Shown: positions 22,934 to 30,484 of the stretch, in pieces
Position numbering within the stretch: the stretch's first letter is position 1
Layout: the number at the start of each line of letters is the position of its first letter
NCBI GenBank assembly: GCA_048268105.1
Contig: JBLWWH010000028.1
Location: 1 to 30,534, forward strand
Direction: 5' to 3'
From: Profundicola sp048268105
GTDB lineage: Bacteria > Bacteroidota > Bacteroidia > Flavobacteriales > Weeksellaceae
Length of the DNA stretch: 30,534 bases
Translations under genes and position numbers: made by a program
Notes under the pieces: model-generated
Seen by the model: only the letters and a program-made list of their open reading frames with translations
Told to the model about the DNA's origin: nothing
Databases searched by the model: none

Positions 22934-24160
22934 ATGGATTATATCATTGTTCCCATCGCACTTTTATTTGGCTTTAGCTTGAAATCTTTATTTAAAAAAT
23001 TCAATGCCAAAGATCATATTTTATTAGATCAATTGTTCTTTTATCATATGATTATGTCTTTTGTTTTCTACATCTATATTAGAAGCATTGGAGGGGATGC
23101 TTGGGGATATTGGAGATGGGCCAAAGAAAGTAATATACAAGAGTTATGGGCTGTGATTTTATCCGGCAAGGCCAGTGCCAGTCACTATATCTATTTAATC
23201 AATTATGTTCCCGCTAACTTACTAAATCTTGATTTTTTTAGCGGGTGCATGCTTTATGGGACCCTAGGTTACAGTGGATTAGTTTTTTTACTTTCCTCAC
23301 TAAAAGAATTATTTCCATTACTTCATGATCTTAAGAAAATTAAAATTTTAAACTTTCCTATTTTCCCTAGTATTTTGTTTCTACCCAACCTCCATTTTTG
23401 GTCAGCAGGCGTGGGTAAAGATACCTTGCTTTTTTTCTGTGTTTGTGCATTTTTCTACGCATTATTGAATCTTAGAAAAAGATGGTTTATAATGCTCATT
23501 GTTATTTTGTTATCATATCCGATACGTCCTCATATTCTTCTCTTCCTTTTATCTGGTTTTGGGGTTGCCTATATCTTAAGGAGTAAACTCTTTTTATTTC
23601 AAAAAATATTAATCATGGGAGGAGCCCTTATTGTATTTATGCCGCTTCTCTCCAACGTTCTTGAGTTTGCACAAATTGATGAAGTTAGTGTAGATGCCTT
23701 TAACGAGTTTGGCGAATCTAAAGCCGGAGCTCTTTCTAAAAGTGCTGGCTCAGGGCTTGATATTTCCGCTCTGCCTTATCCTTTACAAGTATTAACTTTT
23801 TTATATCGACCTCTCTTTTTTGATGCACATAATGTGTTGTCTTTATTAGCTTCAGTAGAAAATGTTATTTGGTTGGTTCTATCCGTAAATTTTTTTAGAA
23901 ATCAACCTATAAAAGTTTTCAAAATTAGTCATATATTAATTATGGCTGCTTTTTTATTCTGGATTATTGGCGCCTTGGCATTTGCTCCTGTACTTGGAAA
24001 TCTAGGAATTATTATCCGAGAAAGAAATATGTTCCTTCCAGGTTTTATCATATTCGCAGTTGCTGGACTATACAATACACCTAAATTTAGAAAATATGAA
24101 TGGTGGCTTAAACAGCAGAAATTAGGTTGGGAGAAACCAGTTAACAAATCCGAGAAATAA
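22934..24160 (+). CDS. Multi-membrane-span protein, candidate Wzy polymerase, copy 1
   Basis: A 408-residue integral membrane protein with about 9-11 hydrophobic segments. It is not a textbook Wzy, but size, topology and position suggest O-antigen or exopolysaccharide polymerase. Motifs shared with the protein at 25366 are DAWGYW (D55, W60), LPNLHFWSAGVGKD (residues 150-163), RPH (R198, H200), RP (R292) and EN (E309, N310). The last three spacings are identical in the two proteins. Charged residues at membrane edges or in periplasmic loops, especially Arg, are typical of Wzy and WaaL-type enzymes. It lies between two GT genes. A capsule-type transport or acyltransferase role is a less likely alternative. 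Confidence 0.7.
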   Translation: MDYIIVPIALLFGFSLKSLFKKFNAKDHILLDQLFFYHMIMSFVFYIYIRSIGGDAWGYWRWAKESNIQELWAVILSGKASASHYIYLINYVPANLLNLDFFSGCMLYGTLGYSGLVFLLSSLKELFPLLHDLKKIKILNFPIFPSILFLPNLHFWSAGVGKDTLLFFCVCAFFYALLNLRKRWFIMLIVILLSYPIRPHILLFLLSGFGVAYILRSKLFLFQKILIMGGALIVFMPLLSNVLEFAQIDEVSVDAFNEFGESKAGALSKSAGSGLDISALPYPLQVLTFLYRPLFFDAHNVLSLLASVENVIWLVLSVNFFRNQPIKVFKISHILIMAAFLFWIIGALAFAPVLGNLGIIIRERNMFLPGFIIFAVAGLYNTPKFRKYEWWLKQQKLGWEKPVNKSEK

Positions 24161-24186
24161 AACTTCACTTATAACACCTACCTGCT

Positions 24187-25338
24187 TTGCCAACATCTAA
24201 AAAAATCAGAATATTACATACCCACCAAATTATTCGAAGTGGTGGTGTTGAGCAAAGAAAACATTTGCTATGCAAAAGTCTGCCTAAAGATAAGTATGAG
24301 CAGAAAATTGTTTGTACCGAAGCTATAGGTTCTAAACCAGTCAGCATAACAAATGATGGTTGCCAGATTCTTACTACAGGAACGATGAGGCATCCATTTC
24401 AATTTTCAGTGCATAAAAAGCTTCAGCGAATCATTAAAGAATTTAAACCCCACATTATACATGGGACCGTTTTTGAAGGTAACAGCATGGCTGCTATCAA
24501 TGGCTTCCTACAACAAGTTCCAATCGTAATTTTAGAAGAAACTTCACACCCTATACGTCGTAGTAAACGTGCTAACTTATTATTTAAATTGTACAGTTCT
24601 ACTGCCGATGCCATTATTGGTGTCTCTCCAGCAGTCACTAAATTCTTAAGAGATGATTTAAAAATTTCATCAGATAAAATCAAATTAATCATGAACGGTA
24701 TCGGGTCACCTATTCAAGAATATCCCGAAAGCTTTAAACTAAAACAACGTCAAAAATATAACATCCCACAAGATGCCTTCGTGATTGGTAGTGTAGGGAG
24801 AATGGATAATAACATTAAGAAATTTGATCTCATCATTCAGTCAGCCGCAGAAATTATAAAGAATTTAAAGATTCCTATTTATGTAGTGTTGGTAGGTGAT
24901 GGCAAACTTAAGGTTGAATATGAATCTTTAGCTAGGAGGTTGGGCATAGAAGCGAATGTAATTTTCACAGGATTCCAAGAGCATGTAAATGATTTCTATT
25001 GTATGATGGATACCTTTATCCTAGCCTCAACCACAGAAAGTTTTGGTTTTGTCTTAGTAGAAGCTTGGTATCATTCCTTGCCTATTATAGCCTCTAATGT
25101 TGGAGGTATTCCTTATGTGGTAGACCATGACACCAATGGTTTATTATTCGAAGCAGGAAATCAGAATGAATTAATCCAGAATATTCTTAAATTAAGAGAA
25201 AATCCTAAATTAAGAAAAGCTATGGGAGCTAATGGCCTTATGAAAGCCAGTTTAGAGTTTAATTCTAATCGTTATGTGGATGATATAGATGACCTATATA
25301 CCGAGCTTATGATAAACAAGTTCCCCAAAGGTTGGTAG
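24187..25338 (+). CDS. Family 4 glycosyltransferase (paralogue of the GT at 16148)
   Basis: Retaining GT-B enzyme of 383 residues. It opens with a TTG: a stop codon lies five codons upstream (24172) with no ATG or GTG between, and the GT-B first strand RILHTHQIIRSGGVEQRK begins about seven codons in, so TTG is the only reasonable start. IIHGTVFEGNSMAAINGF and ILEETSHPIRRSKRANLLFKLYS closely parallel the GT at 16148. The donor domain has SVGRMDNNIKKFDLII, LVGDGKLK and the E-x7-E motif (E284 and E292, TESFGFVLVEAWYHSLP). It sits between the two polymerase-like genes. Confidence 0.92.
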   Translation: MPTSKKIRILHTHQIIRSGGVEQRKHLLCKSLPKDKYEQKIVCTEAIGSKPVSITNDGCQILTTGTMRHPFQFSVHKKLQRIIKEFKPHIIHGTVFEGNSMAAINGFLQQVPIVILEETSHPIRRSKRANLLFKLYSSTADAIIGVSPAVTKFLRDDLKISSDKIKLIMNGIGSPIQEYPESFKLKQRQKYNIPQDAFVIGSVGRMDNNIKKFDLIIQSAAEIIKNLKIPIYVVLVGDGKLKVEYESLARRLGIEANVIFTGFQEHVNDFYCMMDTFILASTTESFGFVLVEAWYHSLPIIASNVGGIPYVVDHDTNGLLFEAGNQNELIQNILKLRENPKLRKAMGANGLMKASLEFNSNRYVDDIDDLYTELMINKFPKGW

Positions 25339-25365
25339 ATTATTTATTATTAGATTAGCAGCCAT

Positions 25366-26463
25366 ATGCTCTTCAAACTTCCTTCATATTACAAAATATT
25401 ACATCATCCATCTTTTATCTTTTTGATGGGAGCTTATCATATTCTATTAAGCATAGTTGCATATTTCTTTGCAATAACTCATAAAGCAGATGCTACTCAT
25501 TATTGGTTTATCACCAAAACTCCTGATTTATTTCTTGAGCAATCTCCGCTACCGCTAAGAGAAAACCTTCTCTTTTATCTTAATTATTTTTTATCGATTC
25601 AACTCAAGCTACCTCTTTGGTTTGGCTTTATGCTTTATAGTGTTATAGGCTTCATTGGAATATGGTATATGTATCGCATCATTATTTATTTAAGGAGTAA
25701 TACGCATTGGGATTATCTATATCTTTTTGTATTATTACTTCCGAGCCTACATTTCTGGACAGGATTATTGGGTAAAGAACCCATTTGCATTTTAGGCATT
25801 GGTTTAACTTTATATAGCTTACTTAAAGATAAAAATCAAGTCTATTATTTTATAACAGGGATTTTATTATTACTCATCATCCGCCCACATGTTGCGCTTA
25901 TATTAGGAGCTGCTGTATTTATAGCTTATTTCATTAACACAAAAAAATTTAATTTAAGATATCTCATTGCTTTTATTGCTTTATTAGGAATAGGTATAAT
26001 TTTCTTGCTTAAATCACACTGGTTACAGGGCATTTCCATTGAAAATTTTCAGTATTTATTTCAAGTTCACCATGAGGCTTTTCGCGAAACCAACAGCTAT
26101 GTCCCCTTAGAGGACTATAATATTTTTTATAAAATCTTCACTTTTTATTTTCGCCCTATGCCATTCGAATATAATACTTTATGGGGGTGGTTCTCGGGTA
26201 TAGAAAACCTCTTAAGTTTATTTGTATTCATAGGTGGAATTTATAGCATTTGTCAACTTATTTTAAGACATAAATACAAATTAGGGAAGCTAGAAATTAG
26301 TATTATTATCTTTTTCTTACTTTTGGCAGGGGTTCTAAGCCTAGCCTATTCCAACTTTGGCTTGATCTCTCGCATGAAAAATCAGAGCATGCCTTTTATG
26401 CTCATGCTCTGCATTTATTGGATAAGTCTTTATATTAATCAAAAAACACATGGCAAAACCTAA
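25366..26463 (+). CDS. Multi-membrane-span protein, candidate Wzy polymerase, copy 2
   Basis: A 365-residue integral membrane protein, shorter than copy 1 but of the same family. Shared motifs are DATHYW (D42, W47), LPSLHFWTGLLGKE (residues 125-138), RPH (R173, H175), FRP (R263) and EN (E280, N281). The Lys-to-RPH gap (36 residues) and the RP-to-EN gap (17 residues) equal those of copy 1. About 9-11 hydrophobic segments are present. The last 14 bases overlap the start of the next GT gene, and a 9-bp-stem hairpin lies just before that overlap. Two polymerase candidates may serve two repeat units, or one may have become a ligase. Confidence 0.7.
   Translation: MLFKLPSYYKILHHPSFIFLMGAYHILLSIVAYFFAITHKADATHYWFITKTPDLFLEQSPLPLRENLLFYLNYFLSIQLKLPLWFGFMLYSVIGFIGIWYMYRIIIYLRSNTHWDYLYLFVLLLPSLHFWTGLLGKEPICILGIGLTLYSLLKDKNQVYYFITGILLLLIIRPHVALILGAAVFIAYFINTKKFNLRYLIAFIALLGIGIIFLLKSHWLQGISIENFQYLFQVHHEAFRETNSYVPLEDYNIFYKIFTFYFRPMPFEYNTLWGWFSGIENLLSLFVFIGGIYSICQLILRHKYKLGKLEISIIIFFLLLAGVLSLAYSNFGLISRMKNQSMPFMLMLCIYWISLYINQKTHGKT
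26383..26411 (+). repeat. Intragenic hairpin near the 3' end of the second polymerase-like gene
   Basis: CAGAGCATG (26383-26391) and CATGCTCTG (26403-26411) form a perfect 9-bp stem with an 11-base loop, about 40 bases before the start of the downstream GT gene. No T-run follows. It could influence translation of the overlapping gene or be a codon coincidence (it encodes QSMPFMLML). Confidence 0.6.
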
Positions 26464-27610
26464 ACTAATTCGAGTTACCACAGTACCCATATCCTTAGAT
26501 AAATTATTAGAGGGGCAACTGAAATACATGTCAGATTCTTATAATGTAACTGCAATTTCCTCATCAGAAAATAATTACTTAAAGCAAATTGCAGATCGAG
26601 AGGGAGTAGCATTTCATCCTATCGAGCTGACTAGAGCCATTACTCCACTACAGGACTTAAAATCTTTATGGGAAATGTATCATTTCCTAAAAAAAGAGAA
26701 ACCACAAATCATCCACTCTCACACACCAAAAGCAGGTACTATAAGTATGCTAGCTGCTAAAATGGCTGGAGTTCCTATTCGTCTTCATACCGTTGCTGGC
26801 CTTCCCTTAATGGAGGCTACGGGATTAAAAAGAAAATTATTAAATGCCGTTGAGAAAATCACTTACTGGGCAGCCACTAAAGTTTTACCCAATTCAGAAG
26901 GATTAAAAGAAATTATTTTAAAAGAAGGTTTTTGTCGTGAAAACAAATTAGAAGTAATTGGAAAAGGTAGCTCTAATGGAATTGACACCAGCTATTTTGA
27001 TCCAAAATTATATGATGAGGATTTTAAAAATAATCTTAGAAAATCATTGCAAATTAATGCAAATGATTTTGTCTATATCTTTGTCGGAAGAATTGTAAAA
27101 GACAAGGGAATTGTAGAACTTGTTCAAGCTTTCAAAAATTTGGATAATCCTAAGACCAAGTTAATTTTGGTAGGTAGTTTCGAACATGAGTTAGATCCAC
27201 TTCCTCCAGCAACGATCAAAGAAATAGAGTCTAATCCTCAAATTATACAAACAGGTTGGCAAAAAGATGTTCGCCCCTACTTAGCAATTAGTGATGTACC
27301 AACATTTCCAAGCTATAGAGAAGGCTTCCCTAATGTTGTGATGCAAGCAGGAGCTATGGGACTTCCAGCGATAGTATCTGACATTAATGGTTGTAACGAA
27401 ATTGTAGAAAATCAAAAAAACGGTATTATCATCCCGGTAAAAGATACAAAATCACTATATTTAGCTATGAATAAACTCATAGATGAAACATCTTATTATC
27501 AACAATTACAACAAAACGCCCGTCAAGCAATCACACAGAATTATGAAAGACAAGAAATTTGGAAATTGTTGCATACATTTTATGAAGATCAACTTTCTAA
27601 ACTAAAATAG
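26450..27610 (+). CDS. Family 4 glycosyltransferase, PglA/WbuB-like
   Basis: A 386-residue GT-B enzyme. It starts with LIRVTTVPISLDKLLEGQL and has IIHSHTPKAGTISMLAAKMAGVPIRLHTVAGLP, the signature of the GT4 branch that includes PglA-like enzymes, which add the second sugar (often an N-acetylhexosamine) to an undecaprenyl-diphosphate-linked first sugar. The donor domain has FVGRIVKDKGIVELVQAF and SYREGFPNVVMQAGAMGLPAIVSDINGCNEI. The E-x7-E motif is E-x7-Q here (E291, Q299). It overlaps the polymerase-like gene by 14 bases. Second-sugar transfer is inferred from the family only, and no initiating transferase is adjacent. Confidence 0.9.
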   Translation: MAKPKLIRVTTVPISLDKLLEGQLKYMSDSYNVTAISSSENNYLKQIADREGVAFHPIELTRAITPLQDLKSLWEMYHFLKKEKPQIIHSHTPKAGTISMLAAKMAGVPIRLHTVAGLPLMEATGLKRKLLNAVEKITYWAATKVLPNSEGLKEIILKEGFCRENKLEVIGKGSSNGIDTSYFDPKLYDEDFKNNLRKSLQINANDFVYIFVGRIVKDKGIVELVQAFKNLDNPKTKLILVGSFEHELDPLPPATIKEIESNPQIIQTGWQKDVRPYLAISDVPTFPSYREGFPNVVMQAGAMGLPAIVSDINGCNEIVENQKNGIIIPVKDTKSLYLAMNKLIDETSYYQQLQQNARQAITQNYERQEIWKLLHTFYEDQLSKLK

Positions 27611-27645
27611 CTACTGAACTGCATTTACATATTTAGCCGGGTAAA

Positions 27646-28737
27646 ATGAAAAAAATTTTGGTGATCATAAGGCATCGAGATATTGGAGGCGCAGACAAGC
27701 GCATACTCTCCATTTTGCTACAATTATTTAAATTGGGTTATTGGAATATTCATGTCTTATTGAATAAACGTTTATATGATCGACTGCCTTTATACAGCGA
27801 AATTGCGGAGATTTTAAACTATGATGAGAATTTACACATTTATCAAGATGATATCAATTCTTTCAAAACCTATCGACAGAATGTTAAAAAATTCATCGCC
27901 CAAATTCAACCTGAAATAATACATTATATTTTAGCTCATCCGCTCCTTCCTCCTACCCAAAAATATAAAGTTTATTATACCTATCCCATGACTAATTTAG
28001 GTCAATTAAATTGGAAAGGAAGAAGCGCTGTTTTGACGGCCATGTTACTTTCGAATCGTATCGATATCCTCAACCCGGCCTTGTATAAAAAATTAAGAAA
28101 ATTGTTATGGTTTAAAAAATCACAAATTTTTCTTACTCCTGGTAGTTTTGTAGATCTAACTAAATATCCCACAGGCCATTTTTCTGAACGAAAGAATAAT
28201 ATTGTATTTCTCGGGAGATTTGAATTTATGAAACAACCTATAGAATTTTTGGAACAGATGAAATTAGCTATTCCAAAAATTGAAGCAGCCGGATTTGATG
28301 ATGTAGAAATACAAATGGTTGGTAGAGGCACATTAAAAAAAGAACTAGAAGCCTATTTAAATTGTACTATTTTTAAAAATAAACTCAAAGTATATGAAAC
28401 CTCTCACCCACAAGAAATTTTGCAAAAAAGCAAAGTATTTTTCAGTGTACAAAAATATTCTAACTACCCTTCCAAAAGTTTGCTAGAAGCCATTGCTTGC
28501 GGCACCATTCCCATTGTAACCAACAATGACGATGTTGAATATATTACACATCCCGATTTCACCTACTTAATCAATGAAAAATTAGATCATAATGAATTCG
28601 TTCCTAATATTCTGGAAATTTTGAATTTAAATCAAAAAACCTATGATGGAAAAGTAAATTCCGGTAGAAATTTTATTGAGAAAAACTTTAGCTTACATAA
28701 CAATGTGAAGTATTTTAAAGATTTTTTAGAATTATAA
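27646..28737 (+). CDS. GT-B glycosyltransferase (divergent GT4-like)
   Basis: A 363-residue protein with start ILVIIRHRDIGGADKRILSILL (GT4-like donor loop IGGADKR), a linker TPGSFVDLTKYP, and a donor domain with IVFLGRFEFMKQPIEFLEQM, IQMVGRGTLKKEL and SNYPSKSLLEAIACGTIPIVTNNDD. The E-x7-E motif is reduced: E281 is present but the first Glu is replaced (N273). It is the last gene of the polysaccharide locus, ending 72 bases before the T9SS cargo gene with its own promoter. Sugar specificity unknown. Confidence 0.87.
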   Translation: MKKILVIIRHRDIGGADKRILSILLQLFKLGYWNIHVLLNKRLYDRLPLYSEIAEILNYDENLHIYQDDINSFKTYRQNVKKFIAQIQPEIIHYILAHPLLPPTQKYKVYYTYPMTNLGQLNWKGRSAVLTAMLLSNRIDILNPALYKKLRKLLWFKKSQIFLTPGSFVDLTKYPTGHFSERKNNIVFLGRFEFMKQPIEFLEQMKLAIPKIEAAGFDDVEIQMVGRGTLKKELEAYLNCTIFKNKLKVYETSHPQEILQKSKVFFSVQKYSNYPSKSLLEAIACGTIPIVTNNDDVEYITHPDFTYLINEKLDHNEFVPNILEILNLNQKTYDGKVNSGRNFIEKNFSLHNNVKYFKDFLEL

Positions 28738-28756
28738 AATAAATGTTAATTTTAGT

Positions 28757-28782
28757 TTTGTATAAGAATTTTCGTATATTTG
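28757..28782 (+). promoter_or_regulatory. Promoter of the T9SS cargo gene
   Basis: TATATTTG (28775-28782) fits the -7 TAnnTTTG box, with TTTG (28757-28760) upstream as a -33 element. The 14-base spacing is shorter than the usual 17-23, so the -33 half is uncertain. The start codon lies 27 bases downstream. It separates this gene from the polysaccharide operon. Confidence 0.55.
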
Positions 28783-28809
28783 TGTATTAACTAAAAAAAC
28801 ACCAAAACT

Positions 28810-30261
28810 ATGAAGAATTATTTATTTTCTATGCTTGCATTTCTTTTTGCAGGCGTAAGTATGCAAGCTGAAACTGCTGCATGCGGAGCACCAACTAACG
28901 TGCAAATTCAAAGGATAAGCGACTCTACTGCTATTATTGATGCAGATGGAGGAAGTTTATATGATATTTATATCAATGTACCTGGAGCTAATACTCCATC
29001 GGCGACTACCGGACCTAATCATGGATTAAACGATTTAACATTCCCTTATACATCAAATATCTTAAGGGCTCAGTTTGGATACCACATTTGGGTGAGATCA
29101 CAATGTTCAGGTGAAACTTCGGCTTGGGTAGGTCCTTTTATTGTTGAACAATATAACGCATCATGTTCTGCTCCTGCTAACATTTCTATTACTAGAACCA
29201 GTGACACAGAAGCTACTGTAACAGCAGATCCTGGAATTTATGATGTATATGTAGTAGCTGAAGGTACAGCAGGTCCATCTGATGTTTTCACAGGTCCTAA
29301 TGTATATGGTGATAATGATGTAGATTTTAGCACACCTTATACAAGAACGGATTTAGCAGCTAATGTTGCTTATGATGTTTACCTTAGAACACAATGTAGC
29401 GATAGTCAAGTTTCTGATTGGGTTGGACCATATAATGCTCCTGTATACATTGCTCCTTGTTATACTCCAATGAATGTTGTTGTTACAAGAACTAGTGATA
29501 CTTCTGCTACAATTACTGCAGATGATTTAAGTGCAAATTATGATATTTTTGCAGTAATGCATGGTGATGCAGGTCCTGAAGTTAATGCAGGTCCAAATAT
29601 ACATGGCAATAATGATATTATGTTCCCTTTTTCTCGTACTGATTTAGCTCCTACTATTGAATATGATATTTACGTAAGAATAGATTGTGGTGCTAATACT
29701 TCAGAATGGGTAGGTCCGTTCCATTTGCCTGTTTATTCTCCTGCTTGTGTTGCACCAATGAATGTTGTTGTTACAAGAACTAGTGATACTTCTGCTACAA
29801 TTACAGCTGATGACTTAAGTGCAAATTATGATATTTTTGCAGTAATGCATGGTGATGCAGGTCCTGAAGTTAATGCAGGTCCAAATATACATGGCAATAA
29901 TGATGTTATGTTCCCTTTTACACGTACTGATTTAGCTCCTACTATTGAATATGATATCTATGTAAGAATGGATTGTGGTGCTGATACTTCAGAATGGATT
30001 GGTCCTTTTTACTTACCAACGTTTAATGCTATGCCAGCTAAATCTATGAGCCTTTACCCTAACCCAGCAGTTGCTCAAGTTAGAATTGAAGGAACTGACG
30101 CAGTTAGTGTTCAAGTGATTGGAATGTCTGGAAAAGTTGAAATGTCTACGAAAGTAGTTAACAACCAAATCAACTTAGACGGTTTAGCACCAGGACAGTA
30201 CATTATCCAAGCAACAGATGCTCAAGGAAATGTTACTACATCTAAATTGATGAAGAAATAA
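28810..30261 (+). CDS. Secreted four-repeat (FN3-like) protein with T9SS type A sorting domain
   Basis: A 483-residue surface or secreted protein. Signal peptide at about residues 1-20 (FLFAGVSMQA then ET). Four modules of about 94-98 residues begin with Cys25, Cys119, Cys217 and Cys313. Each has a second Cys near its end in a (R/I/M)xC context followed by SxWVGPF or similar, suggesting one disulfide per module and an FN3-like beta-sandwich. The C-terminal domain from about residue 410 (KSMSLYPNPAVAQVRIEG, then GLAPGQYIIQATD and a basic KLMKK end) is a type A T9SS sorting signal, which is removed on export across the outer membrane. No catalytic domain is seen; adhesion or a structural role is plausible. 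It has its own promoter and terminator, so it is a separate transcription unit. Confidence 0.9.
   Translation: MKNYLFSMLAFLFAGVSMQAETAACGAPTNVQIQRISDSTAIIDADGGSLYDIYINVPGANTPSATTGPNHGLNDLTFPYTSNILRAQFGYHIWVRSQCSGETSAWVGPFIVEQYNASCSAPANISITRTSDTEATVTADPGIYDVYVVAEGTAGPSDVFTGPNVYGDNDVDFSTPYTRTDLAANVAYDVYLRTQCSDSQVSDWVGPYNAPVYIAPCYTPMNVVVTRTSDTSATITADDLSANYDIFAVMHGDAGPEVNAGPNIHGNNDIMFPFSRTDLAPTIEYDIYVRIDCGANTSEWVGPFHLPVYSPACVAPMNVVVTRTSDTSATITADDLSANYDIFAVMHGDAGPEVNAGPNIHGNNDVMFPFTRTDLAPTIEYDIYVRMDCGADTSEWIGPFYLPTFNAMPAKSMSLYPNPAVAQVRIEGTDAVSVQVIGMSGKVEMSTKVVNNQINLDGLAPGQYIIQATDAQGNVTTSKLMKK
29458..30033 (+). repeat. Two nearly identical 288-bp tandem repeats (modules 3 and 4 of the T9SS cargo gene)
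   Basis: Units at 29458-29745 and 29746-30033 are offset by exactly 288 bases (96 codons). They include a run of about 90 identical bases (29527-29616 versus 29815-29904). Modules 1 and 2 are much more diverged, so the last duplication, or gene conversion, is recent. Confidence 0.93.
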
Positions 30262-30283
30262 GAATTAATTCTTATCTAAATAT

Positions 30284-30313
30284 AAAGCCACCTCTTGCGA
30301 GGTGGCTTTTTTT
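30284..30313 (+). terminator. Intrinsic terminator of the T9SS cargo gene
   Basis: AAGCCACCTC (30285-30294) and GAGGTGGCTT (30299-30308) form a perfect 10-bp stem with a TTGC loop, followed by a T-run (30307-30313). It ends the last transcription unit of the window. Confidence 0.95.
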
Positions 30314-30387
30314 ATTGGTGATAACGAATTTAATTGAGGTAGTTTAAAATTGTTTAATTAGTTTAAATGTTAATCACGAAAATCCTC

Positions 30388-30439
30388 TTGTCAGTCTGAG
30401 CGATTTTGTGAAACAAAATTGTATCGAAGACTAAGACAA
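30388..30439 (+). repeat. Palindromic intergenic repeat, copy 1
   Basis: Nested inverted repeat. The outer stems are TTGTC with GACAA and AGTCT with AGACT. The inner stem is ATTTTGT with ACAAAAT around a GAA loop. The unpaired strands between stems read GAGCG and TGTATCGA. A second copy in the opposite orientation lies about 45 bases away. Confidence 0.8.
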
Positions 30440-30484
30440 AAGAAAAGAGAAAAAAAAAAATTGAAAAGTAGGTTAACCTCCCTT

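Noticed and set aside
28002..28331. A 109-codon open frame on the minus strand inside the last GT gene
   Set aside because: It lies wholly within a well-supported GT-B coding region, has no recognisable motif, and its composition is what the antisense of AT-rich coding DNA would give.
30261..30272. Perfect 12-base palindrome AGAATTAATTCT after the T9SS cargo gene
   Set aside because: Pure A/T-rich palindromes of this size are common by chance, and the real terminator follows.
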